Origin: Micromonospora sp. NBC_01813
Lineage (GTDB): Bacteria > Actinomycetota > Actinomycetes > Mycobacteriales > Micromonosporaceae
NCBI RefSeq assembly: GCF_035917335.1
Contig: NZ_CP109067.1
Location: forward strand, 6,695,001-6,759,000
Direction of reading: 5' to 3'
DNA length: 64,000 nucleotides
In this document: one piece after another, positions 34,803 through 44,226 of the stretch
Layout: each line of letters begins with the position of its first letter
Numbering within the stretch: position 1 is the stretch's first letter
Notes under the pieces: generated by a model
What the model was told of the DNA's origin: nothing
What the model saw: only the letters and a program-made list of their open reading frames with translations
Databases searched by the model: none
Made by a program: the position numbers and the translations under genes

Positions 34803-35676
34803 CGGGCTGGACGGCATGCTGCCGTACCTCCAGATCGGCAAGGCGTTCGAAGCGATCGTCGACTGGACGACCGAGCACATGGACCCGTTCTTCGACGGCA
34901 TCTCCAGTCTGGTCGAATCGCTGGTCAACCCGCTCGACGACCTGCTCAACGCACCTCCGGCGATCGTCGTGGTGCTGATCTTCGCAGCGCTCGGCTGGTG
35001 GCTGCGCGGCTGGAAGTTCGGCATCGGCGCAGCCGTCGGGCTCGGCATCGTCGCCGGCATGCCGTACTGGGAACAGACCATGAGCACCCTGGCCCTGGTG
35101 CTGGTCGCCAGCGGGTTGTCCCTGCTGATGGCGGTGCCGCTCGGGATCCTGGTCGCGGAGAACTCCCGGGTCTCGGCGCTCGCCCGCCCGGTGCTGGATC
35201 TGATGCAGACCCTGCCGGCGTTCGTCTACCTCATCCCGGCGATCTTCTACTTCGGCGTTGGCGCTGTCCCCGGGGTACTCGCTACCGTGGTGTTCAGCAT
35301 GCCGCCCGGGGTGCGGCTGACCGAGCTGGGTCTGCGGCAGATCGACCGCGAAGTGATCGAGGCCGGTGAGGCGTTCGGCGCCTCGCCGTGGGCGATCCTG
35401 CTGCGTACCAAGTTGCCGCTGGCCCTGCCGACCATCATGCAGGGCGTCAACCAGGTGATCATGCTGGCGTTGTCGATGGTGGTCATCGCCGGCATGGTCG
35501 GGGCCGGCGGCCTCGGCGAGGTGATCATGACCGCACTCGCCCGGGTCCAGGTCGGCCGCGGCTTCGAAGGTGGCATCGCCGTGGTGATCCTGGCGGTGGT
35601 GCTCGACCGGCTGACCGACTCGATCGGCGCCCGGACGAAGTCGGCCAAGGCGCAACGCGCCCTCCAGGAAGCCTGA
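34789..35676 (+). CDS. proW: Glycine betaine/proline ABC transporter permease
   Basis: The protein has 295 residues with about six membrane helices. The BPD-type permease coupling loop EAGEAFGASPWAILLRTKLPLALP is present at ~190-215. The family regions PPGVRLTELGLRQIDREV and MVGAGGLGEVIMTALARVQVG match ProW/OpuAB. An N-terminal helical extension (FFDGISSLVESLVNPLDDLL) precedes the first membrane segment, as in ProW. GGAGG-type bases lie 6-8 nt before the start, inside the proV reading frame. Confidence 0.9.
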   Translation: MKFADGLDGMLPYLQIGKAFEAIVDWTTEHMDPFFDGISSLVESLVNPLDDLLNAPPAIVVVLIFAALGWWLRGWKFGIGAAVGLGIVAGMPYWEQTMSTLALVLVASGLSLLMAVPLGILVAENSRVSALARPVLDLMQTLPAFVYLIPAIFYFGVGAVPGVLATVVFSMPPGVRLTELGLRQIDREVIEAGEAFGASPWAILLRTKLPLALPTIMQGVNQVIMLALSMVVIAGMVGAGGLGEVIMTALARVQVGRGFEGGIAVVILAVVLDRLTDSIGARTKSAKAQRALQEA

Positions 35677-35817
35677 CCCAGACAACCCGGACACCTCTGT
35701 TCCGCCCATCGCACCCGAGACCCGAGATCCCCGCAGGGAGGGTCACCGGTGCCGGCGCCCTGCCTCGCTTCCCGCGAGTTCGCCGGTGAACGGCAACACA
35801 CGGAAGGACAAAATCAC

Positions 35818-36726
35818 ATGTTCGGCAACAAACTGATGCGTCGGGCCGCGATCGCGGCCACCGCAACCCTGGCTCTCGGCGGAGTCGCCGCCTGCGGCGA
35901 CGACACCGACGACAACGGATCCGGTACGACCGGAGACGTCGAGAAGAGCATCACCATCGGCTACATGGCCTGGGACGAGGCGATCGCCGCCTCCTACCTG
36001 TGGCAGAACGTCCTTGAATCCCAGGGGTACGAGGTCGAGCTGACCAACGTCGAAGCCGGCGTGGTCTACTCCGGTCTCGCCTCCGGCGACATCGACCTGT
36101 TCCTCGACGGTTGGCTGCCGCAGACGCACGCCTCGTACATGGAGCGCTACGGCGACGACATCGAACAGCTCGGTGTCTGGTACGACAACGCCAGCCTGAG
36201 CATCGCCGTACCGGCGTACGTGGACGGCGTCGACTCGCTGGCCGACCTGGCCGACAACGCCGACCTGTTCAACGGCGAGATCATCGGCATCGAGCCGGGT
36301 GCCGGGCTGACCGCCGCCACCCAGGACGAGGTCATGCCGACCTACGGCCTGGACGGCTACCAGCTGCGCACCTCGTCGACCCCGGCGATGCTCGCCGCGC
36401 TGCAGAGCGCCATCGCCGACGAGCAGCCGATCGTGGTCACCCTGTGGCACCCGCACTGGGCGTACTCGAACTACGACCTGAAGGACCTGGCCGACCCGGA
36501 GGGCACCCTCGGACAGGCCGAGGAGATCCACTCCCTGGGCCGCACCGGCTTCGCCGCGGACTTCCCGGACGCCGCCGAGATGCTGTCCAAGTTCAAGATG
36601 GACGACCAGCAGCTCGGCTCGCTCGAGGACCTGATGTTCAACGTCCACGAGGGCGACGAGCCGGCCGCCGTCGAGGCGTGGCTGGCCGAGAACCCGGACT
36701 ACCTCGGCACGCTGGGCGTCTCCTGA
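35818..36726 (+). CDS. proX: Glycine betaine-binding lipoprotein
   Basis: The protein has 302 residues from ATG 35818, with GGAAGGA 9 nt upstream. The lipoprotein signal ends LGGVAAC, so Cys26 becomes the lipid anchor. The mature part is an OpuAC-type binding protein: ITIGYMAWDEAIAASYLWQNVLESQGY, DIDLFLDGWLPQTHASYM, and ITLWHPHWAYSNYDLKDL (here VTLWHPHW). The Trp/Tyr residues in these blocks are those that build the aromatic cage around the trimethylammonium group in this family. It completes the importer with the two genes upstream. A long perfect hairpin follows the gene. Confidence 0.9.
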   Translation: MFGNKLMRRAAIAATATLALGGVAACGDDTDDNGSGTTGDVEKSITIGYMAWDEAIAASYLWQNVLESQGYEVELTNVEAGVVYSGLASGDIDLFLDGWLPQTHASYMERYGDDIEQLGVWYDNASLSIAVPAYVDGVDSLADLADNADLFNGEIIGIEPGAGLTAATQDEVMPTYGLDGYQLRTSSTPAMLAALQSAIADEQPIVVTLWHPHWAYSNYDLKDLADPEGTLGQAEEIHSLGRTGFAADFPDAAEMLSKFKMDDQQLGSLEDLMFNVHEGDEPAAVEAWLAENPDYLGTLGVS

Positions 36727-36773
36727 TCCCAGTACGCCACCCGATCGCCGTGCGGCGGTGATCAGCTGTTGAC

Positions 36774-36820
36774 GGACCAGGGTCCGGGCCGAGCATACGA
36801 CTCGGCCCGGACCCTGGTCC
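36774..36820. terminator. Strong bidirectional terminator
   Basis: Perfect 20-bp stem (36774-36793 with 36801-36820) and a 7-nt loop, between the convergent binding-lipoprotein gene and the FtsX-like permease gene. Confidence 0.9.
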
Positions 36821-36854
36821 GCGTCTGGTGGCCGACTTCTCGTGCGTCCTGCGG

Positions 36855-38051
36855 TCAGCCGCGCAACGTCGCGGCCGGCAGCACCCGGGTCGCCGCGTAC
36901 GCCGGATAGACGCCAGCGACCGCGCCGACCGCCAGACCGACCAGCGGGCCGGCGAACACGACCGTCGGATCGAGCACGACCAGCCAGCCCTGCAGCAGAC
37001 AGACGGCGGACGTGACGTCGATCCCGATGACGGTGCCGGCGGCCCCGCCGGCCAGCCCGACCAGGGCACTCTCCACCAGGAACTGGCCGGCGACGGCCGA
37101 TCGGCCCGCGCCGACCGCGCGCCGCAACCCGATCTCGGTACGCCGCTCCAGTACGGAGATCAGCATCGTGTTGCTGACCCCCAACGCCCCGATGATCAAC
37201 GAGACCGCCGCCAGGCCGAGGAACAACGCCTGGGTCTCCTGCTCGACACCCTGCCGGAAACTGCGCAGGTCAGCCGGGATCAGCACCTCGACGGCCGAGC
37301 CGTCCTCAGGAGCCAGCACCAGCGGCATCGCCCCACCGACCTGGTCGGCCGCGCCGAGGTCCGTACGCGCGGTGACAGTGGACTCGGTGAACTCCGCCCA
37401 ACCATGCCGACAGGCGGCGTACGGCAGAACGACGGCGTTGGTGAACTGCGGCTGACCGACCGGCGCCCGGTAGACGCCGATCAGCGCGTACCGCTGGTCG
37501 TCGACGTAGATCAGCGGGCTGCGGCCCGGGTCGGAGATCCGCAGCGCCCGCGCGGCCACCGAATCGATGATCGCCACCCGGTCGCCGCGTTCGTCGTGCC
37601 CGTCGTCGAACATCCGCCCGGCGAGCAACTCGACCCCGGCCGCCCGCAGCGCGCCCGGTTGAGCGGCGAGTACGTCGGCCCGTTCGCCACCGCCGTCGGC
37701 GATGTCTGCGGCGGTCGCCGCCAACCGGCTGTCCTGCCCCGTGGCGCAGCTGACGCCCGCGTCCACGACACCGTTGACCTGGTGCAGCCGGTGGACGGTC
37801 ACCGGGTCCGGGCGGACCGCCGCATCCCGGTAGCGGGCAGTGACCGTGGTGGCGGCGACCGCGTCGAACCGGTCCGAGATCGCGCCGGCCGCACTGGAAC
37901 TGATCCCGACGGTGGCGACGGTGGCCGCAACCCCGAGACCGATCCCGGCAGCGGTGAAGGCGGAACGCAGCCGGCGACCGAGGATCGCGCCGACCGCCTG
38001 CCCGACAACGTCGGTGATCGCGGTCCGGCCGCCACCCAGGTCAGCTGGCAC
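36855..38051 (-). CDS. MacB/FtsX-like ABC transporter permease
   Basis: The protein has 398 residues. GTG 38051 overlaps the stop of the ATPase gene (38041-38043). One N-terminal membrane helix ([23 protein letters not shown]) is followed by a ~220-residue MacB-type extracytoplasmic domain ([32 protein letters not shown]) and three C-terminal helices with the FtsX motif [24 protein letters not shown]. Such permeases do not import; they export peptides or lipids, or act as mechanotransmitters with an adaptor. It is the last gene of a four-gene operon. Confidence 0.85.
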   Translation of the reverse strand: MPADLGGGRTAITDVVGQAVGAILGRRLRSAFTAAGIGLGVAATVATVGISSSAAGAISDRFDAVAATTVTARYRDAAVRPDPVTVHRLHQVNGVVDAGVSCATGQDSRLAATAADIADGGGERADVLAAQPGALRAAGVELLAGRMFDDGHDERGDRVAIIDSVAARALRISDPGRSPLIYVDDQRYALIGVYRAPVGQPQFTNAVVLPYAACRHGWAEFTESTVTARTDLGAADQVGGAMPLVLAPEDGSAVEVLIPADLRSFRQGVEQETQALFLGLAAVSLIIGALGVSNTMLISVLERRTEIGLRRAVGAGRSAVAGQFLVESALVGLAGGAAGTVIGIDVTSAVCLLQGWLVVLDPTVVFAGPLVGLAVGAVAGVYPAYAATRVLPAATLRG

Positions 38052-38754
38052 GGCCGTCCACCACCCGGATGACCCGATCCGCGCTCTGCTCGACCCGGGC
38101 ATCGTGGGTGACGACGACAACGGCGCGGTCGGCCACCACCAGGCCGCGTAGCAGCCGCAGCACCGTGTCGGTGTTCGTCGAATCCAGGTTCCCGGTCGGC
38201 TCGTCGCAGAGCAGCAGCGCAGGCTCGTGCACGATCGCGCGGGCGATCGCCACCCGCTGCTGTTCACCACCGGACATCGTGGTCGGTCGGGCGTACAGCC
38301 GATGTCCCAGCCCGACCGAGGCGAGCGCTGCCACCGCGAGATCACGCCGCGCACGACGCGGCCGGCCCTGATGGATCAGCGGCAACGCCACGTTGCGCAC
38401 CGAGTCGAGGTACGGCACCAGGTGGAACGACTGGAAGACGAAGCCGATGCTGCTCGCCCGCAACCGGGTCAGCTCCCGCTCCCGCAGCCCGTTGGTCGGT
38501 TTCCCGGCGAGCAGATGCGTGCCGCTGGTCGGCGTGTCCAGCAGACCGAGAATGTTGAGCAGGGTCGACTTGCCGGACCCGGAGGGCCCGCTGATCGCGA
38601 CCATCTCGCCGGGATGCACGCTTAGCGTGACGTCGCGCAGCGCGTCGACGGCGGGCGGCCCCGGATAGCGCTTCGACACCCCGGCCAACTCGAGCACGGG
38701 GGAGCGGGTGGTGACCGTCGACGCGGAACTGGCCGGAACCGCCTGGTCAGTCAC
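38041..38754 (-). CDS. ABC transporter ATPase (MacB/LolD type)
   Basis: The protein has 237 residues. Walker A is GPSGSGKST, the signature is MSGGEQQR, and Walker B is [14 protein letters not shown]. The sequence is typical of the LolD/MacB/FtsE branch that powers FtsX-like permeases. The start overlaps nothing; the adaptor gene ends 15 bp upstream on the same strand. It is part of the operon 41049-36855. Confidence 0.9.
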   Translation of the reverse strand: MTDQAVPASSASTVTTRSPVLELAGVSKRYPGPPAVDALRDVTLSVHPGEMVAISGPSGSGKSTLLNILGLLDTPTSGTHLLAGKPTNGLRERELTRLRASSIGFVFQSFHLVPYLDSVRNVALPLIHQGRPRRARRDLAVAALASVGLGHRLYARPTTMSGGEQQRVAIARAIVHEPALLLCDEPTGNLDSTNTDTVLRLLRGLVVADRAVVVVTHDARVEQSADRVIRVVDGRAS

Positions 38755-38769
38755 TGCGCTGCCGCCGGG

Positions 38770-40038
38770 TCAGTCACTGCGCGGCCGAGCGTCCCGGGTC
38801 GCGACGACGACCTCCGTGCCGACCGGCAGTTGCCCGGTGACCGGGCGGACAGCGACCCGGCCGCCGACGCTGAGCAGCACCTCCACCGCTAGCTGCGTGA
38901 CGCCGGCACCGTCGGACACCGACACCGACACCGACACCGTCCCGTCGGCGGCCGTCCAGAGAGCGGACGCGGGGACCACCGGTGCGTCGTCCGGGCTACG
39001 GCCGCGTTCGAGCAGGACCTGGCGGCCCTGGCCGAGCTGCGCCCCGTCCGGCGGATCGGCCAGGGCGAAGACCGCCGTACGTCCATCATGGTGTGTGTCG
39101 GCGGCCGGTCCTTCTTCCGCCGCCGGCGCCGGCTGGTCGGGATCGGCCGCCGCCGGGCTGCGGATCTCCGGCGCCGCGAGCGGTGCCCCGCCGGGGCCAT
39201 CGAGCAGGAACCGCGCCCCGGCCGGCAGACCGGCGACCAGCGCGTCAAGGTCAGGACCCAGCGGTACGGCGAGCTGCCAGCCGCCGCTGGTGAGGCTGAC
39301 CAGCGGCCCGCTGCCGTTGTCGCCGACCCGGGCCGGTAGCGCGCCGACCGTCGCTGGCACATCCGGCAGAAAGACCAACTCGTCGGCGGGCAGCAACAGC
39401 GCCGGCGGCGGCGGGTCGGCCGGTGGCGGATCCGTCTTCTGCTGGTCGGCCGATGGCGCGGCCGGTGGCGCGGTGGTCTGCGGTGCGGGTGGTGGCGCGG
39501 GCTGCTCAGCCACCGGTGGCGGGTAGCCGGCAGCCGAGTAGAGCCGGCGGAGGTCCGTCTCGGTCCGCGCGTCCAGCCGCCCAGTGACCGGGGTGCCGTA
39601 CAGCTGGCGGAGCGCCGTCTGCAGCTGTCGCACGTCGGGCCCGGTGTCACCCCGAACAAGCTGGCGGTACGCCGGGAAGTCGCCCGGCAGCAGGATCAAC
39701 GGCCGCCCGGACACCTCGACGAGTACGTCGCCGATGCCGACCTGCTCGCCAACGGCGATCGGGACCGCAGTCACCACCTGGCGTACCGTGCCGGCCTGCG
39801 CCTGCGGCCCACTGACCGTACGGACGGTCTCCCTGGTCAGCGACCCGTCGAGGGTGATCGAGTCGACGAGCGGGCCGGCCGCCACCGGCGCGGTCACCAC
39901 CGACGGCGACGGCGGTGCGGCCAGCTCGGCCCGCTGCGCCGGTGACCGCGCCTGGGACGCCGAATACCACGCCCAGCCAGAGGTGGCGGCAACGACCGTT
40001 GCCGTCACGACGGCGACGATCCGGTGTCGACTGGTCAA
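38770..40038 (-). CDS. HlyD-like adaptor with peptidoglycan-binding domain
   Basis: The protein has 422 residues. One N-terminal membrane helix (IVAVVTATVVAATSGWAWY) is followed by a membrane-fusion-like beta region (VAAGPLVDSITLDGSLT ... GEQVGIGDVLVEVSGRPLILLPGDFPAYR). At ~130-170 lies a PG_binding_1 unit (RQLVRGDTGPDVRQLQTALRQLYGTPVTGRLDARTE, of which LQTALRQLYG is the core). A long Pro-rich linker and a second beta region follow. A run of Ser-Val repeats (SVSVSVSD) is encoded by a 6-bp tandem repeat at 38917-38940. Similar adaptors pair with MacB-like exporters in Gram-positive bacteria and help them cross the wall. Confidence 0.8.
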   Translation of the reverse strand: MTSRHRIVAVVTATVVAATSGWAWYSASQARSPAQRAELAAPPSPSVVTAPVAAGPLVDSITLDGSLTRETVRTVSGPQAQAGTVRQVVTAVPIAVGEQVGIGDVLVEVSGRPLILLPGDFPAYRQLVRGDTGPDVRQLQTALRQLYGTPVTGRLDARTETDLRRLYSAAGYPPPVAEQPAPPPAPQTTAPPAAPSADQQKTDPPPADPPPPALLLPADELVFLPDVPATVGALPARVGDNGSGPLVSLTSGGWQLAVPLGPDLDALVAGLPAGARFLLDGPGGAPLAAPEIRSPAAADPDQPAPAAEEGPAADTHHDGRTAVFALADPPDGAQLGQGRQVLLERGRSPDDAPVVPASALWTAADGTVSVSVSVSDGAGVTQLAVEVLLSVGGRVAVRPVTGQLPVGTEVVVATRDARPRSD

Positions 40039-40062
40039 CGGATGCTCCTGGCCGGGCCCGGG

Positions 40063-41049
40063 TCAGTTACCCAGGGCCTGTTGTCCCCGCTGCAGCGCGG
40101 CCGCCATCGCGTCCCGGTAGCCGAACAGCTGGGCTTCGTGCTGGTCGACCGCGGCGTCGAGCGCGGCGTCCCAGGCCTGCTGCTGCGCGTCGCGCAGACC
40201 GGCCTGGTCGGCGCATTCGGCGTCCGCGACGGCCAGCTCGATCTCCATTTCCTTCGCGACGTCCGCTGGCCACGGACCGCCGGCCGGCACCGGCCCACCG
40301 GGTCGCCCACCCACCGGGTGGTAGAAGTACTGGGCGTAGCGCTGCGCGTCCGCCGGGTCGAGCAGCTGCGGATAGTCCTTCTCCCGCAGACACTGTGACC
40401 AGGCCGAAGCAGCTGCCGTAACGCTCGGATCTGAGTCGTATGCCGCCTGCGCAGTCTCGCCGATCACGGTTGCCGGGTTCTGCGGCGCGGCGACCTCACC
40501 GTAGACGGCGGTCCGCGCCTGGCCGATGCAGCCGCCGAGTGTGGGTTGGCCGGCGCTGTCGGTGAGCGTCTCGCCGTCTGCGGCACCGGTGAGAATCTCC
40601 TGGAATCGGCGTTCGTCGGCGGCCGAAGCCCAGGTGAACTCCGCTGACCCGGTGTCGTCGGACTCGCTCTCCGACGCGTCGGCACCGCCGCCGTACCCGT
40701 CGGTCCTGGCCTCGTCGAGCGCAGGGGAGACCGGCGGCACGACGACCGTGAGGAGGGTCGATTCCGCAGCGGGGGCCTGCGATGGGAAGCGGTCCAGACC
40801 GGCGTCCCGCAGACACGCCTCGGTGAGCCGGCCGATCACGTCGCGCACCTGTGGCCCCATCGCCAGCGTCTCGGCCAGGAGTGCCTGTCCACTCTGCTCC
40901 CCGCCGGAGCCGGCGACTCCGGCGTCTGCCGGGTCTCTCGTCGCCGCGTCGGAGTCGGATGGATTCGGCGAGCAGGCGGACAGCAGTGCTACGGCACTGA
41001 TCAGAGCGACGGCGGGAAGCAACTTGGCGACTTGTTCGACGTGCAGCAT
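40063..41049 (-). CDS. Lipoprotein of unknown function, first gene of the export operon
   Basis: The protein has 328 residues. The signal peptide ends LLSAC (Cys26), a lipobox. The mature part is Asp/Ala/Gly-rich, largely helical, and has well-spaced cysteines (EACLRDAGL, GGCIGQART, SQCLREKDYP, AECADQAG) in a pattern suggesting two internal disulfides; this four-cysteine layout is seen in actinobacterial lipoproteins next to HlyD/MacB exporters. It lies 24 bp from the adaptor gene and is probably the surface partner of the exporter. Confidence 0.7.
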   Translation of the reverse strand: MLHVEQVAKLLPAVALISAVALLSACSPNPSDSDAATRDPADAGVAGSGGEQSGQALLAETLAMGPQVRDVIGRLTEACLRDAGLDRFPSQAPAAESTLLTVVVPPVSPALDEARTDGYGGGADASESESDDTGSAEFTWASAADERRFQEILTGAADGETLTDSAGQPTLGGCIGQARTAVYGEVAAPQNPATVIGETAQAAYDSDPSVTAAASAWSQCLREKDYPQLLDPADAQRYAQYFYHPVGGRPGGPVPAGGPWPADVAKEMEIELAVADAECADQAGLRDAQQQAWDAALDAAVDQHEAQLFGYRDAMAAALQRGQQALGN

Positions 41050-41253
41050 CTGACCATCCCGTGTGCTGGCGAAGACCTATCGGTTGCAGCGCCCGCCGTC
41101 GAAGCGATCGGCAGTTCCCTCGGTTGTCACACGACGCCGCGGACTGTGCTCTTGATCGAAAGGTGCTGCCGATTCCCGGGTCGTCCGCAGCACAGCCGGA
41201 GAAGGCTAGCACGTGGTGCGGTGCTGAGAAGCCAAGCCGGCCGACCATCAGGG

Positions 41254-42018
41254 CTATCCGTGCCGGCGGATCCAGTTCACCGTCTCGCGGTACACGATCT
41301 CTCGTTCGTGAGGCCTGGACAGGCAATGGTCGCCGTCGTCGACTGCGACAACCTTCTTCTCTCCGGCGACGAGCCCACCTGCCCGGGTGCTCTGCCGGAC
41401 CGGCACCTCCCTGTCCGCCGTGCCATGTACGAACAACGTCGGCGTGGTGAGGCCAGCGAGCGGGGAGCTGACCTCACCGATCTGCTGGAGTTCACGCAGG
41501 AAGCCGAGACCGATCTGTTCTCCGTCGAGTTCGACAGATCCGTGCTGCTGGGCCGCCGCGACGTTCTGGGGCAGCAGGCAGGAGGCGAATGCGCCGTCCA
41601 GCAGCCAGATGGCGGGCCACAGCAACACCATGCAGCGGTACGCCGGGTCGAGACCGAGCAACCCGATCGTTGCACCGTAGCTATCACCGATCATCGCCCA
41701 GCGCGCTGGGCGGTACTGCTGGTCGACGAAGGTGCGTACCGCACGCATCTCATCGACCTGCCGTTGCATGGTCATGTCCCGGTATCTGCCGGTGCTCTCA
41801 CCACAACCACGGAAGTCGAAGCGCACCGAGGCGATGTCGACAGCGGCCAAGCGTTCGGCGAGATCGACGTAGAGGTTGTCTGGTCCGTCCTTCTGCCCGC
41901 CGGGACCGCCGTGCAGCATCAACACCATCTGGGTGGTGGCATCGATGGCCGGCAGGCTCACCACCACGGCGATCTCGTCGTCGTCGACCATGACGTGGTG
42001 CCTTGTCTCCACTCGCAT
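41254..42018 (-). CDS. Alpha/beta hydrolase
   Basis: The protein has 254 residues. The oxyanion-side motif LHGGPGGQ, the nucleophile elbow GDSYGA, a late Asp in FVHGTADREVP and the His in VDDGDHCLSRP form a complete Ser-Asp-His triad in order. The loop RFDFRGCGESTGRYRD is that of the peptidase-like/lysophospholipase branch. No signal peptide. The substrate is unknown. It is a single gene with a ~200-bp gap to the export operon. Confidence 0.85.
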   Translation of the reverse strand: MRVETRHHVMVDDDEIAVVVSLPAIDATTQMVLMLHGGPGGQKDGPDNLYVDLAERLAAVDIASVRFDFRGCGESTGRYRDMTMQRQVDEMRAVRTFVDQQYRPARWAMIGDSYGATIGLLGLDPAYRCMVLLWPAIWLLDGAFASCLLPQNVAAAQQHGSVELDGEQIGLGFLRELQQIGEVSSPLAGLTTPTLFVHGTADREVPVRQSTRAGGLVAGEKKVVAVDDGDHCLSRPHEREIVYRETVNWIRRHG

Positions 42019-42126
42019 CCCTCGCTTCGGCCGGAACCATGATCGTCAGAAGGCAACCTGCCGCTCAGATTGAGAAGATTGTTAGGCTACCGCCGGGATG
42101 CGCGACCTTCCAGGGGAGACGCTGCG

Positions 42127-42657
42127 ATGGCGGCGACGACATTCGAGGACCTGCTGGACGGATGCAGGGCCGTAGCTGCACATTTGGAGATGCGGGACGC
42201 CTACTCGCCGCATGACCCAATCTACTTGGACTGGAAGGCTGGCAGGAAGGTCGATCCAATCGATCATGAACGCGAGTGGTACGACCTGGCAGTTCGGACT
42301 GTCGCGCGCGGTGTGGCGATCCGCCGTGCGCGCATCGTTTCCGAGCCAATCTCGGATTGGATCAGGCACGAGCTGGAGACGACGCCAAAGTTGAACCTGA
42401 GGGCTGGTGAGCAGGTGCGCTGGCTCCCCAGGCGGCAAGCGTCGGACCTGGCGCTGCCGGGGAACGACTTCTGGCTGTTTGATGGCAAAATTGTGAGATT
42501 TGGTTTCTTCTCCGGTGACGGAAACTACGTAGGTGATGAAGTGGTGGAAGACCCGGACACAGTCTCTCGTTGCTGCAGCGCGTTCGAGGCCGTGTGGGAG
42601 CGGGGCATCGATCACCGGGACTACGATCCCGACAGACACCACCGCTACAAGGTCTGA
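42127..42657 (+). CDS. DUF6879 family protein
   Basis: The protein has 176 residues from ATG 42127, preceded by CAGGGGAG. The family pattern is clear: AYSPHDPIYLDWKAG, then a RRARIVSEPISDWIRHEL helix, LPGNDFWLFDGKIVRFGFF and VVEDPDTVSRCCSAFEAVWERG. DUF6879 proteins are common in actinomycetes next to DUF397/XRE pairs, as here, and have no known activity. GC content is visibly lower than in the neighbours. A TAGGCT box (42083-42088) is a likely -10. Confidence 0.8.
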   Translation: MAATTFEDLLDGCRAVAAHLEMRDAYSPHDPIYLDWKAGRKVDPIDHEREWYDLAVRTVARGVAIRRARIVSEPISDWIRHELETTPKLNLRAGEQVRWLPRRQASDLALPGNDFWLFDGKIVRFGFFSGDGNYVGDEVVEDPDTVSRCCSAFEAVWERGIDHRDYDPDRHHRYKV

Positions 42658-42750
42658 AGATCCTGGCGCCGGTTTCATTGCGGCTCATCGCGGCGATGTT
42701 TGACCTCGGTGTAGGGCTGGGACTGGCTGCGGGCGTCTGTAGTGCATGGG

Positions 42751-42787
42751 CGGTCACCTCGCCAGCGCTGGGCTGGCGAGGTGACCG
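42751..42787. terminator. Bidirectional hairpin flanked by short direct repeats
   Basis: 16-bp perfect stem (42751-42766 with 42772-42787) and a 5-nt loop, between the convergent DUF6879 and DUF397 genes. The word ggctgcgggcgtc occurs on both sides (42725-42737 and 42787-42799). Confidence 0.8.
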
Positions 42788-42797
42788 GCTGCGGGCG

Positions 42798-43049
42798 TCA
42801 GTGGGTGGGGGTGTGGGTGAGGAAGGTGGTCCAGGCGGCGGGGGAGAAGGCGAGGGTGCCGCCGTCACGGTCTTTCGAGTCGCGGACCAGGACCCGACCC
42901 GGCACGTTGCCGGCCACCTCGACACAGTCACCTCCCGTGTCGCCGGAGCGGCTGGACTTGCGCCACACGGCGGCGACCTCGACGCAGTTGCCGCCGGTGT
43001 TGGTGGAGCGGCTGGATTTGCGCCACTGCAGGCCGTCAGGAGTCGTCAT
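42798..43049 (-). CDS. DUF397 protein with an internally duplicated core
   Basis: The protein has 83 residues. DUF397 proteins have one core of the form W.KSSRS...NCVEVA. Here the core is present twice in tandem (LQWRKSSRSTNTGGNCVEVA and AVWRKSSRSGDTGGDCVEVA), then the usual VLVRDSKDRDGGTLAFSPAAWTTFL. The start overlaps the stop of the XRE-DUF5753 gene by 4 bp, the standard arrangement for these pairs, which regulate development or antibiotic production in Streptomyces (the BldB/WhiJ-type systems). Confidence 0.9.
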   Translation of the reverse strand: MTTPDGLQWRKSSRSTNTGGNCVEVAAVWRKSSRSGDTGGDCVEVAGNVPGRVLVRDSKDRDGGTLAFSPAAWTTFLTHTPTH

Positions 43050-43831
43050 GGCGTCAGCCTATATTTCGCGATGATGCGAAGCGATGCGCTGGTGGAGGCG
43101 GCGTCGCCGAGCAGGCAGTCCCATTTGCGGTTGAGCAGGGTGATCGTCTCCTCGTCGTCGGCGACATGGCCTTTGGCTACGTCCTCCAGGTATGCGGCCG
43201 GGTCGACGTTGGGCAGCTCGGCGAGGACGAAGCCGCCAAGTAGCCCGACGTGTGCGCCGATTTCGGTCGGGAGGATATGGATTCGCACGTTCGGCAGGTC
43301 GGCGACCTCTTGAAGGTGCTGGAGTTGCCGGTCGAGGGTGGCATGGTCGCCGATTGGCCTGGCCAACATCGATTCGTCGAGGATGAAGATGCACTCGGGT
43401 GGGTTGTCGCGGGTCAGCAGCTCCTGCCGATCCATCCGGATCCGGACCAGCTCTTCTACCTTGGCCGGCGTGTGTAGCCCGCCGGCGGAGATGATCGCTC
43501 GGGCGTACTCCTCGGTTTGTAGCAGGCCTGGGATGAGCGCGAGCTGGTATGAGCGGAGGCGGGTGGCCTCGGACTCGATCTTGCGCCAGGGCAAGAACCA
43601 GGCGGGGGTGCGTTGGCGTTCGGCGCGGTCCAGCAGCTCGGTCAGCAGGCCGCCGGTGGCCAACGCCTCGTCAGCTTCTTCGGCGAATTTGAAGGTCGGC
43701 TTGCGGCGGCCGGTCTCGATCGCGGCAATCGTCGACGCGCTCCAATTGATCTTTTCGGCGAGCCCGTCCTGGCTTACTCCGGCGGCGACCCGCGCTGCTT
43801 TGAGCGCGCGTATCCACATGATCATGTGCAC
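43046..43831 (-). CDS. XRE-DUF5753 regulator
   Basis: The protein has 261 residues from GTG 43831, with GGAGGGG 8 nt upstream; two internal ATGs follow closely. The N-terminal HTH (LKAARVAAGVSQDGLAEKINWSASTIAAIETGRR) is followed by the DUF5753 sensing domain (PGLLQTEEYARAII, VRIRMDRQELL, LRIIAKYRL). It partners with the DUF397 protein encoded immediately downstream. Its target operator is unknown; the 119-bp divergent region upstream is a candidate. Confidence 0.9.
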   Translation of the reverse strand: MHMIMWIRALKAARVAAGVSQDGLAEKINWSASTIAAIETGRRKPTFKFAEEADEALATGGLLTELLDRAERQRTPAWFLPWRKIESEATRLRSYQLALIPGLLQTEEYARAIISAGGLHTPAKVEELVRIRMDRQELLTRDNPPECIFILDESMLARPIGDHATLDRQLQHLQEVADLPNVRIHILPTEIGAHVGLLGGFVLAELPNVDPAAYLEDVAKGHVADDEETITLLNRKWDCLLGDAASTSASLRIIAKYRLTP

Positions 43832-43950
43832 GGCTTACCCCTCCGTACGTGAGTGAATTCACGGGTATGCCGCTCCATCCTTACCTGGGAGGTGTTGTGG
43901 AGTCCAGAGTGCTCACAGGAGAAGTTGCCGAAAATCAGCGGAGGGCAGAA

Positions 43951-44226
43951 ATGAGCGTCCTGGTGCCAGGTTCCCAACCGCCGGCCATCCCCGAGCTGAG
44001 CGAGGAGCAGACCCGCAACGTCGCCATCATGTACGCCAGGCGCGTCGTCACCGACCGCTGGCCTTCGGTGGAGTGGGCCGGCTGCCCGGTCTGCCTGACC
44101 GACGGGTGCCGCCCGATGAACACCGCGCTGGAATTTCTACGCGTGGAAGACTTCGCGGCACACCAGCGGTTCGCAGAACTGCTGCGCGACGGCCAGCCGG
44201 TGGAAATGACCACCGATGACGAATGA
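43951..44226 (+). CDS. Small accessory protein with a CxxC-type cluster
   Basis: The protein has 91 residues. ATG 43951 has CGGAGGG 6 nt upstream; the open frame to 43849 lacks a ribosome-binding site. The central WAGCPVCLTDGC holds three cysteines in a zinc-like spacing. It lies opposite the XRE-DUF397 pair and overlaps the next gene by 11 bp. Similar small proteins often accompany these regulator pairs in actinomycetes. Its function is unknown. Confidence 0.65.
   Translation: MSVLVPGSQPPAIPELSEEQTRNVAIMYARRVVTDRWPSVEWAGCPVCLTDGCRPMNTALEFLRVEDFAAHQRFAELLRDGQPVEMTTDDE

Noticed and set aside
38917-38940. 6-bp tandem repeat in the HlyD-like gene as a CRISPR or regulatory array
   Set aside because: It is a short simple repeat inside a coding region encoding Ser-Val units, with no spacers.
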